Source: UKL13-2 sp038206765
Lineage (GTDB): Bacteria > Pseudomonadota > Gammaproteobacteria > Burkholderiales > Usitatibacteraceae
Direction of reading: 5' to 3'
Assembly: GCA_038206765.1 (NCBI GenBank)
Contig: JBBRAM010000002.1
Coordinates: 177,354 to 241,353 of the forward strand
DNA: 64,000 bases
How positions within the stretch are numbered: position 1 is the first letter of the stretch; every line of letters begins with the position of its first letter. Under the pieces are notes generated by a model. That model ran no database searches. It was not told where the DNA came from and saw only the letters and a program-made list of their open reading frames with translations. Shown in pieces: positions 42,581 to 50,605 of the stretch. Made by a program: the position numbers and the translations under genes.

Positions 42581-43699
42581 GTGAATAGACTAGATGGCCA
42601 TATATTGACCCCGCATGGATTTTTACGCGGCGTGTTGGAAATAACAGTGGACGGAAAGATCGCTTCCATCGCTGGCGAACCGGTTGACGCCGCGTCTGTC
42701 CGCGACGGCGCATTGCCGATTATCATGCCTGGTTTTATCGATTTACATGTGCATGGCGCCGGCGGGCGCGACATCATGGACGGTGGCGATGCGGCGTCTA
42801 TTGTGACCGGTACTCATGCACAGCATGGCACGACATCACTATTGGCCACGACGATGACCGCACCAATGGCTGACTTGGAAGCGGCATTTGCGGGCTTAGC
42901 GCCGTTTTGCAAAGATCAGCCGCCAAAAAATGCGGCAAGGCTGTTGGGTGTGCACCTCGAAGGCCCCTACATCAACTCTGGCAAACTCGGTGCGCAGCCT
43001 GATTTTGCGCGGCCGGTGGCGGTTGATGAGCTAAAAAAGCTAAACGATATCGCGCCGATTCGCCTCATTACACTAGCGCCCGAAGTGCCGGGCAATATGG
43101 CAATGATTGAATCGCTTTGCGCCGCAGGCTATATCGTGCAAATTGGCCACACAGCGGGCAGCTACGAGGAAGGTGTTGAAGCGATGTCGCACGGGGCGGC
43201 GGGCTTTACACATTTGTTTAACGCCATGACAGGCTTACATCATCGCAAACCTGGCATGGTGGGTGCTGCACTTGCGCATGCCGAATTTGCCGAAATTATT
43301 CCTGATCTTTTACATGTGCATGAGGGGGCAATACATGTGGCGCTGCGCGCGATCCCCAAGCTATTTTGCGTCACGGATTCGACCTCAGCCACCGGTATGC
43401 CCGATGGCGAATATCGGTTGGGACGTAATACGGTGACCAAATGCATGGGTGGCGTCCGCTTGGCGGATGGCACCTTAGCGGGATCAACCTTGACGATGGA
43501 TCAAGCGTTTCGCAATCTGGTCAACCATCTCGGGCTTGGCTTTATCGACGCGTCCCGCCGTGCTTCAACGAACGCCGCTGATTATTTGGGCTTGTCGGAT
43601 CGCGGGCGTCTGGTCGTGGGGGCATGGGCAGATTGCGTTGTGCTGAATCGTGATTTGCAATTGGCGGACGTATGGGTTGAGGGTGCTTTGATTCAGTAG
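42581..43699 (+). CDS. nagA: N-acetylglucosamine-6-phosphate deacetylase
   Basis: The 372-residue amidohydrolase starts at a GTG (MNRLDGHILTPHGFLRG). It has the first metal motif HxH in GFIDLHVHGAGG (His56, His58), the metal Glu in GVHLEGPYIN, IGHTAGSYEEG, HLFNAMTGLHHRKPG and the catalytic Asp in VTDSTSATGMPDG. It converts GlcNAc-6-P to GlcN-6-P and acetate. The gap to the transporter gene is 11 bp. Confidence 0.95.
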   Translation: MNRLDGHILTPHGFLRGVLEITVDGKIASIAGEPVDAASVRDGALPIIMPGFIDLHVHGAGGRDIMDGGDAASIVTGTHAQHGTTSLLATTMTAPMADLEAAFAGLAPFCKDQPPKNAARLLGVHLEGPYINSGKLGAQPDFARPVAVDELKKLNDIAPIRLITLAPEVPGNMAMIESLCAAGYIVQIGHTAGSYEEGVEAMSHGAAGFTHLFNAMTGLHHRKPGMVGAALAHAEFAEIIPDLLHVHEGAIHVALRAIPKLFCVTDSTSATGMPDGEYRLGRNTVTKCMGGVRLADGTLAGSTLTMDQAFRNLVNHLGLGFIDASRRASTNAADYLGLSDRGRLVVGAWADCVVLNRDLQLADVWVEGALIQ

Positions 43700-43703
43700 C
43701 GCG

Positions 43704-43761
43704 TTGGCGTAAAATGCTGGCCGTAAAAATACTGGCCGGAAAAATAATTGCCGTTAAAAAG
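43704..43761. repeat. Four imperfect 13-16 bp tandem repeats before the SIS-domain gene
   Basis: Units TTGGCGTAAAATGC, TGGCCGTAAAAATAC, TGGCCGGAAAAATAAT and TGCCGTTAAAAAG follow one another between nagA and the SIS gene. They may form a spacer or an mRNA processing or binding site within the operon. Confidence 0.6.
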
Positions 43762-43784
43762 TTACACCTAAAAAAGACAAGGAA

Positions 43785-44825
43785 ATGACATTGAATACCC
43801 ACATGTTAGCTGAGGCGCAACAATCGCCCGCTGTGATCGCCGAGCAACTAACACAGGATGTCGAAGCTTATGAACACTTCGGTGCATTACTCCGCTCGCA
43901 AATCGCGTCCGGTGCCGCCCAATCAATTTTAACGGTTGCGCGTGGCAGTTCGGATCACGCGGCGCATTTCATGGCGTATCTCATCATGGCGCGAATGGGG
44001 CGCTTGGTCACCTCGCTGCCGATGTCGCTGGTGACGTTATATCAGTCTAAAATTCAGTGCCAGGGCTTAGTATCGATGGCGTTTTCGCAATCCGGGCAAA
44101 GCCCCGATCTGATCGCGCCGATGCGCTATTTCACCGATGGCGGTGCAACCACCGCCGCGTTTGTGAACGACCCCTCGTCGCCCCTGGCACGATCCTCGCA
44201 ATGGGTTTTCCCGCTACACGCGGGTGCCGAGAAAAGTGTTGCTGCAACCAAAAGTTTTATTGCACAGTTGGTAGCTGGTGCCCGCGTGGTGGCGGCTTGG
44301 CAAGATGATGCAACACTCAAACATGCCCTCAGCCAATTGCCCGGTGCCCTAACCCGTGCCAGTTTTGCTGATTGGTCAGTTGGTGTGGAGATGCTGAAAG
44401 ATTGCGACCGTTTGTTTGTAATCGGTCGCGGCACGGGATTGGCCATTGCCATGGAAGCCGCACTAAAATTCAAAGAGACCTGTGCCATCCAAGCCGAGGC
44501 GTTTTCAGGCGCAGAGGTAAAGCACGGACCGATGGCGTTGATCGGCGCGGGTTATCCGCTGCTCATATTTGCACCCAGAGGACCCGCGCAGGCCGGGTTA
44601 CTGGCATTGGCCTCTGAGATGCGAAGTCGCGGCGCTAAAGTGCTCTTGGCGGCTCCGGCAGGCACGGCTGAGGCTAACTTACCCCTTGTCGAAACGGCCT
44701 CGGTTGATCTGGATCCAATCGCAGCGATTCAAAGTTTTTATCCGATGGTCGAGGCCCTGTCACGTGCGCGCGGATTTGATCCGGACCGGCCGCAGCATTT
44801 GTCGAAAGTGACAAAGACGAATTAG
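43785..44825 (+). CDS. Double-SIS-domain glucosamine-6-phosphate deaminase (NagB-II/GlmS-like)
   Basis: The 346-residue protein matches the isomerase half of GlmS, without the glutaminase domain. SIS domain 1 has SILTVARGSSDHAAHFMAYL and MAFSQSGQSPDLIAPMRYF. SIS domain 2 has LFVIGRGTGLAIAMEAALKFKETCAIQAEAFSGAEVKHGPMALI. Such proteins act as GlcN-6-P deaminases (NagB-II) beside nagA, giving fructose-6-P and ammonia. ATG 43785 has AAGGA only one or two bases away, so translation may instead start at the in-frame TTG 43791 or ATG 43803. It is the last gene of the operon and its stop overlaps that of the converging gene. Confidence 0.9.
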   Translation: MTLNTHMLAEAQQSPAVIAEQLTQDVEAYEHFGALLRSQIASGAAQSILTVARGSSDHAAHFMAYLIMARMGRLVTSLPMSLVTLYQSKIQCQGLVSMAFSQSGQSPDLIAPMRYFTDGGATTAAFVNDPSSPLARSSQWVFPLHAGAEKSVAATKSFIAQLVAGARVVAAWQDDATLKHALSQLPGALTRASFADWSVGVEMLKDCDRLFVIGRGTGLAIAMEAALKFKETCAIQAEAFSGAEVKHGPMALIGAGYPLLIFAPRGPAQAGLLALASEMRSRGAKVLLAAPAGTAEANLPLVETASVDLDPIAAIQSFYPMVEALSRARGFDPDRPQHLSKVTKTN

Positions 44826-45370
44826 ATTTGCTTTCGCTGCATTGGTTTAGTGCCGTCCAAGCTGGCTCGGGCTATTGCATGCATGGTAATGATCTTGACG
44901 GGCTGTTCGGTGATCATAGCAGCGGTGGGCGCGATGCCGTATGAAGGGCACGAGTAGAGCGCAATTTCTAGTGCGTTAATCGGATAATCGGCGCAGCGCG
45001 TCATTTTCCAAAACCAATTATTGTAAACCGCGCAACGTGAACGTAGGTTGTGGTCAAACTCCAGATACACGCAACTTTTGTTGATGCAACAATTGCCGCA
45101 ATGCGTGCATTCGCCGACAACTTTTTCAGCTGTTGCAGATTTGTAGCGCGAGAGTTTTAGCTGCATGCGGCGCGCAACTACATCGGCTTTAAGCATTTGT
45201 TGCGTCATGCGTGCGGTGCGGCGAATGGTATCGGTGTAATGGCGCAAATACCGTCGACCGCGTAAGGGTCCCGCCAGCAGCGCGATGCCAACGGGCGAGA
45301 GCGGCAACGTGATGATTAAAAACGCAATGCAGAAAGCTTGGGTGGCTTGCGAAATGAGGGTGGCGAACAT
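44822..45370 (-). CDS. YkgJ-like cysteine-cluster protein
   Basis: From ATG 45370 the protein has 182 residues (a second start at 45403 adds 11). It has a hydrophobic N-terminal segment (FCIAFLIITLPLSPVGIALLAG) and a Cys cluster C88-x2-C91-x2-C94-C95 (CTHCGNCC) with further Cys at about 100, 113 and 126. The pattern fits the zinc or iron-binding YkgJ/UPF0153 family; in this case the cluster is preceded by a membrane anchor. Function is unknown. It converges with the SIS deaminase gene; the two stops share bases 44822-44825. Confidence 0.7.
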   Translation of the reverse strand: MFATLISQATQAFCIAFLIITLPLSPVGIALLAGPLRGRRYLRHYTDTIRRTARMTQQMLKADVVARRMQLKLSRYKSATAEKVVGECTHCGNCCINKSCVYLEFDHNLRSRCAVYNNWFWKMTRCADYPINALEIALYSCPSYGIAPTAAMITEQPVKIITMHAIARASLDGTKPMQRKQI

Positions 45371-45565
45371 GGGTTTATCTTTTCGGTTGTCATTTTGCTT
45401 CAAGATAGCGCGTCAAGAAGGTACTTCAAGCGCAAATGCAGAGAACTTAGTGCATCGTTTAAGTTGCGAAAAATTCAGCTTATGACAATCATGTTTCCGC
45501 TGTAAGACAGTCTGCTTTTTGACTGCTTCAGGCCGTAAAATAGCGCCAGTTTTTAGCGCATTTTG

Positions 45566-46846
45566 CTACGACAGCTTCTTCGCCAATACCTCATCGACCC
45601 GATTTTTATCCATATCAACAACTTCAAACCGCCAGCCCGCACAGTCAAACGCATCGGTTTTACGCGGGATCCGCCCCATTTGGAACAACATAAATCCGCC
45701 AACCGTATGAAAGTTACCGGGCTCATCATCGGGCAACACAGGAATCGCCAGCTTTTCTTTTAGCTCATCAATCGGCAATAAACCATCAATCAGCCACGAG
45801 CCATCTTCACGCTGCACTACGAGCGCATTCGCGTCTGTGAGTAGCACATTGCCAATCACGGTCGATATTAAATCAGATATCGTTACCAGGCCTTCAGTCG
45901 CACCAAATTCATTCACCACTAGCGCCGCATGGCCACCGTTCATCTTGAAAAATTCCATCAAGCCGGTTAGTGAAATCACGCTTGGCACGTAATGCAATGG
46001 CGCCGGCTTGATTGATCTTAAATCGAGCGCGCTGCCGGCCAACAACCGGCCCAATAGTTCCCGGCTCTCAACAAAACCAACCGGGTTGTTCAATCCATCG
46101 TTGCATAGTAAAAAGCGCGAAACATAGTTGTCTTTGAGGACCTTGATGTTGTCCGTATCCGGCCAGGCAAGGTCTAAGCAAACAATCGATGCGGTAGGCG
46201 TCATGATCGCACCAACACGGCGGTTATCAAGGCGGAAAACATTGCCCAGCATTTCGCTTTCGGTGCGATTGAGGTTGCCTTCGCGCCGTCCCATTTCAAT
46301 GAGAATTAAAATTTCATCAGCCGCAGAGCTTTTTTCACGTTCGTTAAGCGGGGTGAATTTGAGTAAAAAGTCCGAGCAGAGCGATACCAACCAAACCAGC
46401 GGATAAGTCAGCTTCAACAAGCCTGTGACAATACCCGCCGTCCCAATCGCTACATCTTCCGGGCGGGCAATCGCGATTCGCTTCGGAACCACTTCACCCA
46501 AGACCAAGCTCACGAAGGTGATCAACATCACCACAATGCCGAGTGACACTGCGTATTTTAACGGCGCCAACCAAATCAAATTGGTATCGATAAATAGTTC
46601 CATCCGCGGCACCCAAATGGATTCGCCCACCACCCCCGATACCATCGCAATCGCGGTTAAACCAAGCTGAGTGCCGGCCAACAATCGGCTTGGTTTCTCA
46701 CGCAATCGCAACACTGCCTTAGCGCCCGCTGAGCCCTCAGCGGCGAGCATTTCCAGTTTGGCGGGCCGGCTGACACCGATGGCCATTTCGGCCATGGCAA
46801 GCACACCCGAAAATAATACGAGGCATAAGAGAAATAGCATTTCCAT
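45566..46846 (-). CDS. CNNM/CorC-type hemolysin-family membrane protein
   Basis: The 426-residue protein has an N-terminal CNNM (DUF21) membrane domain with about four helices, containing LFSGVLAMAEMAIGVSRPAKLE and VSLVLGEVVPKRIAIARPE. A CBS pair spans about 200-330 (VGAIMTPTASIVCLD, LVVNEFGATEGLVTISDLISTVIG). A C-terminal transporter-associated CorC/HlyC domain follows. Relatives affect magnesium and cobalt resistance. It is encoded alone, divergent from the Cus operon, and shows no functional link to it beyond metals. Confidence 0.9.
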   Translation of the reverse strand: MEMLFLLCLVLFSGVLAMAEMAIGVSRPAKLEMLAAEGSAGAKAVLRLREKPSRLLAGTQLGLTAIAMVSGVVGESIWVPRMELFIDTNLIWLAPLKYAVSLGIVVMLITFVSLVLGEVVPKRIAIARPEDVAIGTAGIVTGLLKLTYPLVWLVSLCSDFLLKFTPLNEREKSSAADEILILIEMGRREGNLNRTESEMLGNVFRLDNRRVGAIMTPTASIVCLDLAWPDTDNIKVLKDNYVSRFLLCNDGLNNPVGFVESRELLGRLLAGSALDLRSIKPAPLHYVPSVISLTGLMEFFKMNGGHAALVVNEFGATEGLVTISDLISTVIGNVLLTDANALVVQREDGSWLIDGLLPIDELKEKLAIPVLPDDEPGNFHTVGGFMLFQMGRIPRKTDAFDCAGWRFEVVDMDKNRVDEVLAKKLS

Positions 46847-47220
46847 ACATCACACTGCACTAGATACGTCGCGCCAGAAAAAAGCGAACCCTAATGTGGC
46901 GAGCGACGGGTACTAAAGTGCAGGTCCTTTTCGTTTTATGAGGCAAGCGCCACATTGTTCATGGTTGGTTTGGCCGAACCATTGCACACATTGATGTGTC
47001 CAAAGCTCAATCTACAGTATTTTTGCAATGTTTGTGGGATGAAGGTGAACCGCTAAAACAATAGAAATTTGCATAACAAACTATTGATATTAAACAATTT
47101 TAACAACAGCCGGTGCGAGTCCCCCATCAGATACAAATTTTTACGACACCGTTGTGTTGCCAACCCGTCGATAAATTTATATTGGTGTAAGCTATGAGCA
47201 ACTCGTATGACTAATTTTAT
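46847..47220. other. Divergent intergenic region before the metal efflux operon
   Basis: No gene is supported. Near-palindromic ACACAT-TG-ATGTGT lies at 46986-46999. A dyad with ATGGTT/AACCAT arms sits around 46962-46983. Either could bind a metal-responsive regulator, but no CusR, CueR or other metal regulator gene is in the window and no known box was recognised. Confidence 0.4.
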
Positions 47221-47601
47221 ATGAATCGATCGTTCCGCAGAATCACCAGTCTCTTTGCCGTTCTCGCCGTGCTGTTCACCCAGCTTGCGGTCTCGGCGTA
47301 CGCTTGCCCAATGTTGTTGGAAACATCTTCGATGCAAGCGTCGATGGCAATTAATCAGGATCAAGAATGCCATGACCTAGAGATGGGACAACAGGGCCTC
47401 TGTCAGCATCATTGCCAAGAGGGGCAGCAAATTTGTAACGATTCGCCACTGGACCACTCGTGTATTTCGTTTGTAGCAACGTTTATTGTCAGCGCAATCA
47501 CGCATGACGCCTCATTCGAATCTTTCGTATTTGTAACGCCATCCCTGCATCACGCGACGTCTCCGCCATTGTCCGTTCGCAACTGCTGTTTCCGCATTTA
47601 A
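47221..47601 (+). CDS. Small secreted Cys/His-rich protein heading the Cus operon
   Basis: The 126-residue protein has a signal peptide (SLFAVLAVLFTQLAVSAYA). The mature part is rich in Cys, His and Met: ECHDLEMGQQGLCQHHCQEGQQICND, then DHSCISF, and a terminal RNCCFRI. Small proteins of this kind often precede Cus/Czc operons and probably bind copper or silver in the periplasm. The family was not recognised with certainty. It lies 69 bp before the TolC-family gene. Confidence 0.65.
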   Translation: MNRSFRRITSLFAVLAVLFTQLAVSAYACPMLLETSSMQASMAINQDQECHDLEMGQQGLCQHHCQEGQQICNDSPLDHSCISFVATFIVSAITHDASFESFVFVTPSLHHATSPPLSVRNCCFRI

Positions 47602-47670
47602 ACCCCAGCCATAACGCACTGCCCGATTTCGCGTGAAGTCGGGCTTCGATTGTCTGCGCTTGGAGGTTTT

Positions 47671-49023
47671 ATGCGTGTTTTCTATTTTCCTGTTTGTCAT
47701 GCTGCGCCGAGGTCACTCGGGCGGGTGCGGTATTCGCTAGTACTACTGCCGTTCTTTATTGCGATAACGATTTTCACAAACGCTTTTTCTGCCCCGCTCT
47801 CGTTAGCGGATGCGCAGCGGCTTGCGGCCAAAGACGCGCCGCAAATTGAGGCGCAAGCCGCCGTTTTGCAAGCGGCGCAGCAAACTAAGTTAGGTGCGGG
47901 TGAGTTATCCGACCCTAAACTTATTATTGGCATTGATAATTTGCCAGTTGATTCCGCTGACCGATTCAGCCTCACGCGCGACTTCATGACGATGCGCAAA
48001 ATCGGCTTCATGCAGGAATTCACCCGCTCGGAAAAGCTAAAGCTCCGTGGCGACCGTGCCGATGCCGAGGTGCGCAAAGAAGCTGCCGTACTCGCGCTCG
48101 CCGAGGTCAACCTGCAGCGCGATGTTGCCTTGGCTTGGATTGATCGCTACTTCGCCGAGCGCCAGCTCGATCTGCTCAAAGAGCTTGTCCGTGAAAGTGA
48201 GCTGCAAATCACCGCTGCGCAGGCAGCGCTCGCGGGTGGCAAGGGACAGGCCGCTGACCCATTTGCAGCCCGTCTGGCTACCGCCCAGCTTGCTGATAGG
48301 GTCATCGATAGTGAGCGGCTGGTGGCGCGCGCCAACATAAATTTATCGCGTTGGATTGGCGCCGCTGCGAAGCAGCCGCTGGACAATGCACCGGCGTTTG
48401 ATCAGCTTGCCCATCGCCATGCCGATTTAATCGCGCGCCTGGAAAGCCATCCGCATCTCGCCATGTATGCGCCAATGCAGTCAATGGCTGACAGCGAGAT
48501 GCGCCTGGCCGAAGCAGCCAAACATCCCGACTGGAGCCTTGAAGTCGCCTATGCGCAGCGCGGCCCGGCATTCTCCAACATGCTGTCGGTTGGCGTCCGG
48601 ATTGACTTACCAATTTTCCAAAGCCGCCGACAGGATCCGGCCATTGCGTCCAAAGCCGCATTGGTTGAACAGGTGCGAGCGCAAGCAGAAGACGCCAAGC
48701 GTATCCACACTGCCGAAATCGAGGCCATGCTGGCTGACTGGGAGGCCGCTGCCAATCGTGTGCAACGTTATCGCACCGAGCTGCTGCCGCTGGCGCACGA
48801 ACGCACCGAAGTCGCTCTCGCCAGCTATCGCGGCGGCAGGATTGACCTTGCGCCGGTACTTGATGCGCGCAAAGGCGAGATCGAAACACGCATGAATTAC
48901 CTGAGTGCGCAAAGCGAACTGGCACGCGCTTGGGCCAACCTCAACTTTCTGATCCCCGAGAAAAACATCGGCGGCCAGAACGCAAAAGAAAACGAAAACA
49001 AATGGAAATCAAATGAAAAATAA
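47671..49023 (+). CDS. cusC: TolC-family outer-membrane factor of metal efflux (CusC/CzcC-like)
   Basis: From ATG 47671, with a strong GGAGG site, the protein has 450 residues and a signal peptide ending ...TNAFSAP. It is a TolC-family protein with two long helical repeats: LADAQRLAAKDAPQIEAQAAVLQAAQQTKLGAGELSDPKLIIGIDNLPV in the first and SLEVAYAQRGPAFSNMLSVGVRIDLPIFQSRRQDPAIASKAA in the second. It should form the outer-membrane duct for the RND pump below. No lipobox was seen. A TTG at 47650 is a worse start. It overlaps the adaptor gene by 11 bases. Confidence 0.88.
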   Translation: MRVFYFPVCHAAPRSLGRVRYSLVLLPFFIAITIFTNAFSAPLSLADAQRLAAKDAPQIEAQAAVLQAAQQTKLGAGELSDPKLIIGIDNLPVDSADRFSLTRDFMTMRKIGFMQEFTRSEKLKLRGDRADAEVRKEAAVLALAEVNLQRDVALAWIDRYFAERQLDLLKELVRESELQITAAQAALAGGKGQAADPFAARLATAQLADRVIDSERLVARANINLSRWIGAAAKQPLDNAPAFDQLAHRHADLIARLESHPHLAMYAPMQSMADSEMRLAEAAKHPDWSLEVAYAQRGPAFSNMLSVGVRIDLPIFQSRRQDPAIASKAALVEQVRAQAEDAKRIHTAEIEAMLADWEAAANRVQRYRTELLPLAHERTEVALASYRGGRIDLAPVLDARKGEIETRMNYLSAQSELARAWANLNFLIPEKNIGGQNAKENENKWKSNEK

Positions 49024-50605
49024 ACTCATCTTGATACCGGGCATCGCCATCGTTCTGGGTGCGGGCATGGGCGGTGGTTACTGGTTTGCCATGCATCGCA
49101 TGATGGCTGACACGAGTATGCAAGCCGATACCGGTGCGGGTGCCGCCAATGTGGCTAATGCAGCCGACGCAGCTAACGCAGGCAACAAAACGCCCTTGTA
49201 CTACTACGACCCGATGTACCCACAACAAAAATTCGACAAGCCCGGCAAGTCGCCCTTCATGGATATGATGCTGGTACCCGTTTATGGTGACGACGGGGCT
49301 GATACGGGTTCGGTCAAAATCAGCTCGCGCATTGTACAAAATTTGGGGATCCGGACCGCCGAAGTCACCAAAGGCTCAATCGATAAAAAAGTGCAGGCCG
49401 TCGGTGCCGTGGCATTTGATGAGCGCGCCGTTGCGGTGGTGCAGGCACGCGTCAATGGTTTTATCGAAAAACTTTTTGTGCGAGCGCCGCTTGATCCTGT
49501 CCGGGCAGGGCAGCCATTGGCTGAAATCCTGGCGCCTGAGTGGGTCGCTGCGCAGGAAGAATATCTGGCGCTGCGAAAAAGCCCGCAGGCCAACAATGAT
49601 TTACGGCAAGCGGCACGCCAGCGCCTTATTTTGCTGGGCATGGCTGCATCAACCGTTGCCGCGATAGAAGCAGACGGCAAAACACGACCACGCATCACGC
49701 TGCTGGCGCCGGTCAGCGGTGTGGTCAGCGAACTGGGCGCGCGCGAAGGCATGACCGTGATGGCGGGCACAATGCTGTTCCGTATCAACGGGCTGTCAAC
49801 CGTATGGGTGAATGCTGATGTGCCTGAAACACAGGTGGCGTGGCTGAAACCGGGCAGCAATATTGAGGCGACCGTACCCGCCTATCCCGGCGAAATATTC
49901 AAGGGCCGCATCACCGCGCTGCTGCCAGATATCAACGCCAGTACTCGCACGCTCAAGGCCCGCATCGAGGTCGCCAATCGCAATAACCGCCTGGTGCCGG
50001 GAATGTATGCCACAGTCACCGTGACCGGTGCAGCCGCGCGCGAAGTGCTGCTGGTGCCCTCTGAGGCTGTGATCCAGACCGGCAAGCGTGCCGTGGTTAT
50101 CGTTGCGGATAGTGCGCAGGATGGCAAACAACAATTCGCGCCAATCGATGTGGATATCGGTGCCGAGTCGAACGGCATGACGGAAATCCGCAGCGGACTT
50201 TCTGCCGGTATGAAAGTCGTACTGTCAGGCCAATTTCTGATCGATTCCGAAGCGAGCCTCAAATCTACTACCACGCGCATGAGTGATGCGCCTGGCACAT
50301 CGCCCGAGCTGCATAAGGGCGAAGGCAAGGTAGAGAAAATCGGCAAAGACAGCGTGACCATTTCCCACGGGCCGATACCGACAATGCAAATGGGTGCCAT
50401 GACGATGGAATTCAAAGCGCCTAAATCGGGTGTCCCAACGAGCATCAAAGAAGGCGGCATGGTTTCGTTTGAATTGATGATGACGCCGAAGGGCGAGATG
50501 GCGCTTGGCAGTATTCAACCATTAACTGCCTCGAATCCCACCCCAAGTGCCGCAGCCAAGGTCGTTGCCCCTGACCCGATGAAATCCGAAGGGATGAAAA
50601 AATGA
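49013..50605 (+). CDS. cusB: RND periplasmic adaptor (CusB-like) with HMBD and fused CusF-like domain
   Basis: The 530-residue protein has an N-terminal signal or anchor. A heavy-metal-binding segment follows at about 62-92 (YYYDPMYPQQKFDKPGKSPFMDMMLVPVY). The adaptor core has VDFDE-like and barrel motifs (AVAVVQARVNGFIEKLFV, ITLLAPVSGVVSELGAREGMTVMAG, VPGMYATVTVTG). From about residue 430 it ends in a CusF-like small beta-barrel, GEGKVEKIGKDSVTISHGPI followed by MQMGAMTMEFKAP, which holds the Met-rich copper/silver site pattern. This joins adaptor and metallochaperone in one chain. Its ATGA end overlaps the pump gene. Confidence 0.92.
   Translation: MKNKLILIPGIAIVLGAGMGGGYWFAMHRMMADTSMQADTGAGAANVANAADAANAGNKTPLYYYDPMYPQQKFDKPGKSPFMDMMLVPVYGDDGADTGSVKISSRIVQNLGIRTAEVTKGSIDKKVQAVGAVAFDERAVAVVQARVNGFIEKLFVRAPLDPVRAGQPLAEILAPEWVAAQEEYLALRKSPQANNDLRQAARQRLILLGMAASTVAAIEADGKTRPRITLLAPVSGVVSELGAREGMTVMAGTMLFRINGLSTVWVNADVPETQVAWLKPGSNIEATVPAYPGEIFKGRITALLPDINASTRTLKARIEVANRNNRLVPGMYATVTVTGAAAREVLLVPSEAVIQTGKRAVVIVADSAQDGKQQFAPIDVDIGAESNGMTEIRSGLSAGMKVVLSGQFLIDSEASLKSTTTRMSDAPGTSPELHKGEGKVEKIGKDSVTISHGPIPTMQMGAMTMEFKAPKSGVPTSIKEGGMVSFELMMTPKGEMALGSIQPLTASNPTPSAAAKVVAPDPMKSEGMKK

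Noticed and set aside
48302..48925. 207-codon minus-strand frame
   Set aside because: Shadow of the TolC-family gene; Arg/Pro/Gln-rich composition typical of antisense frames.
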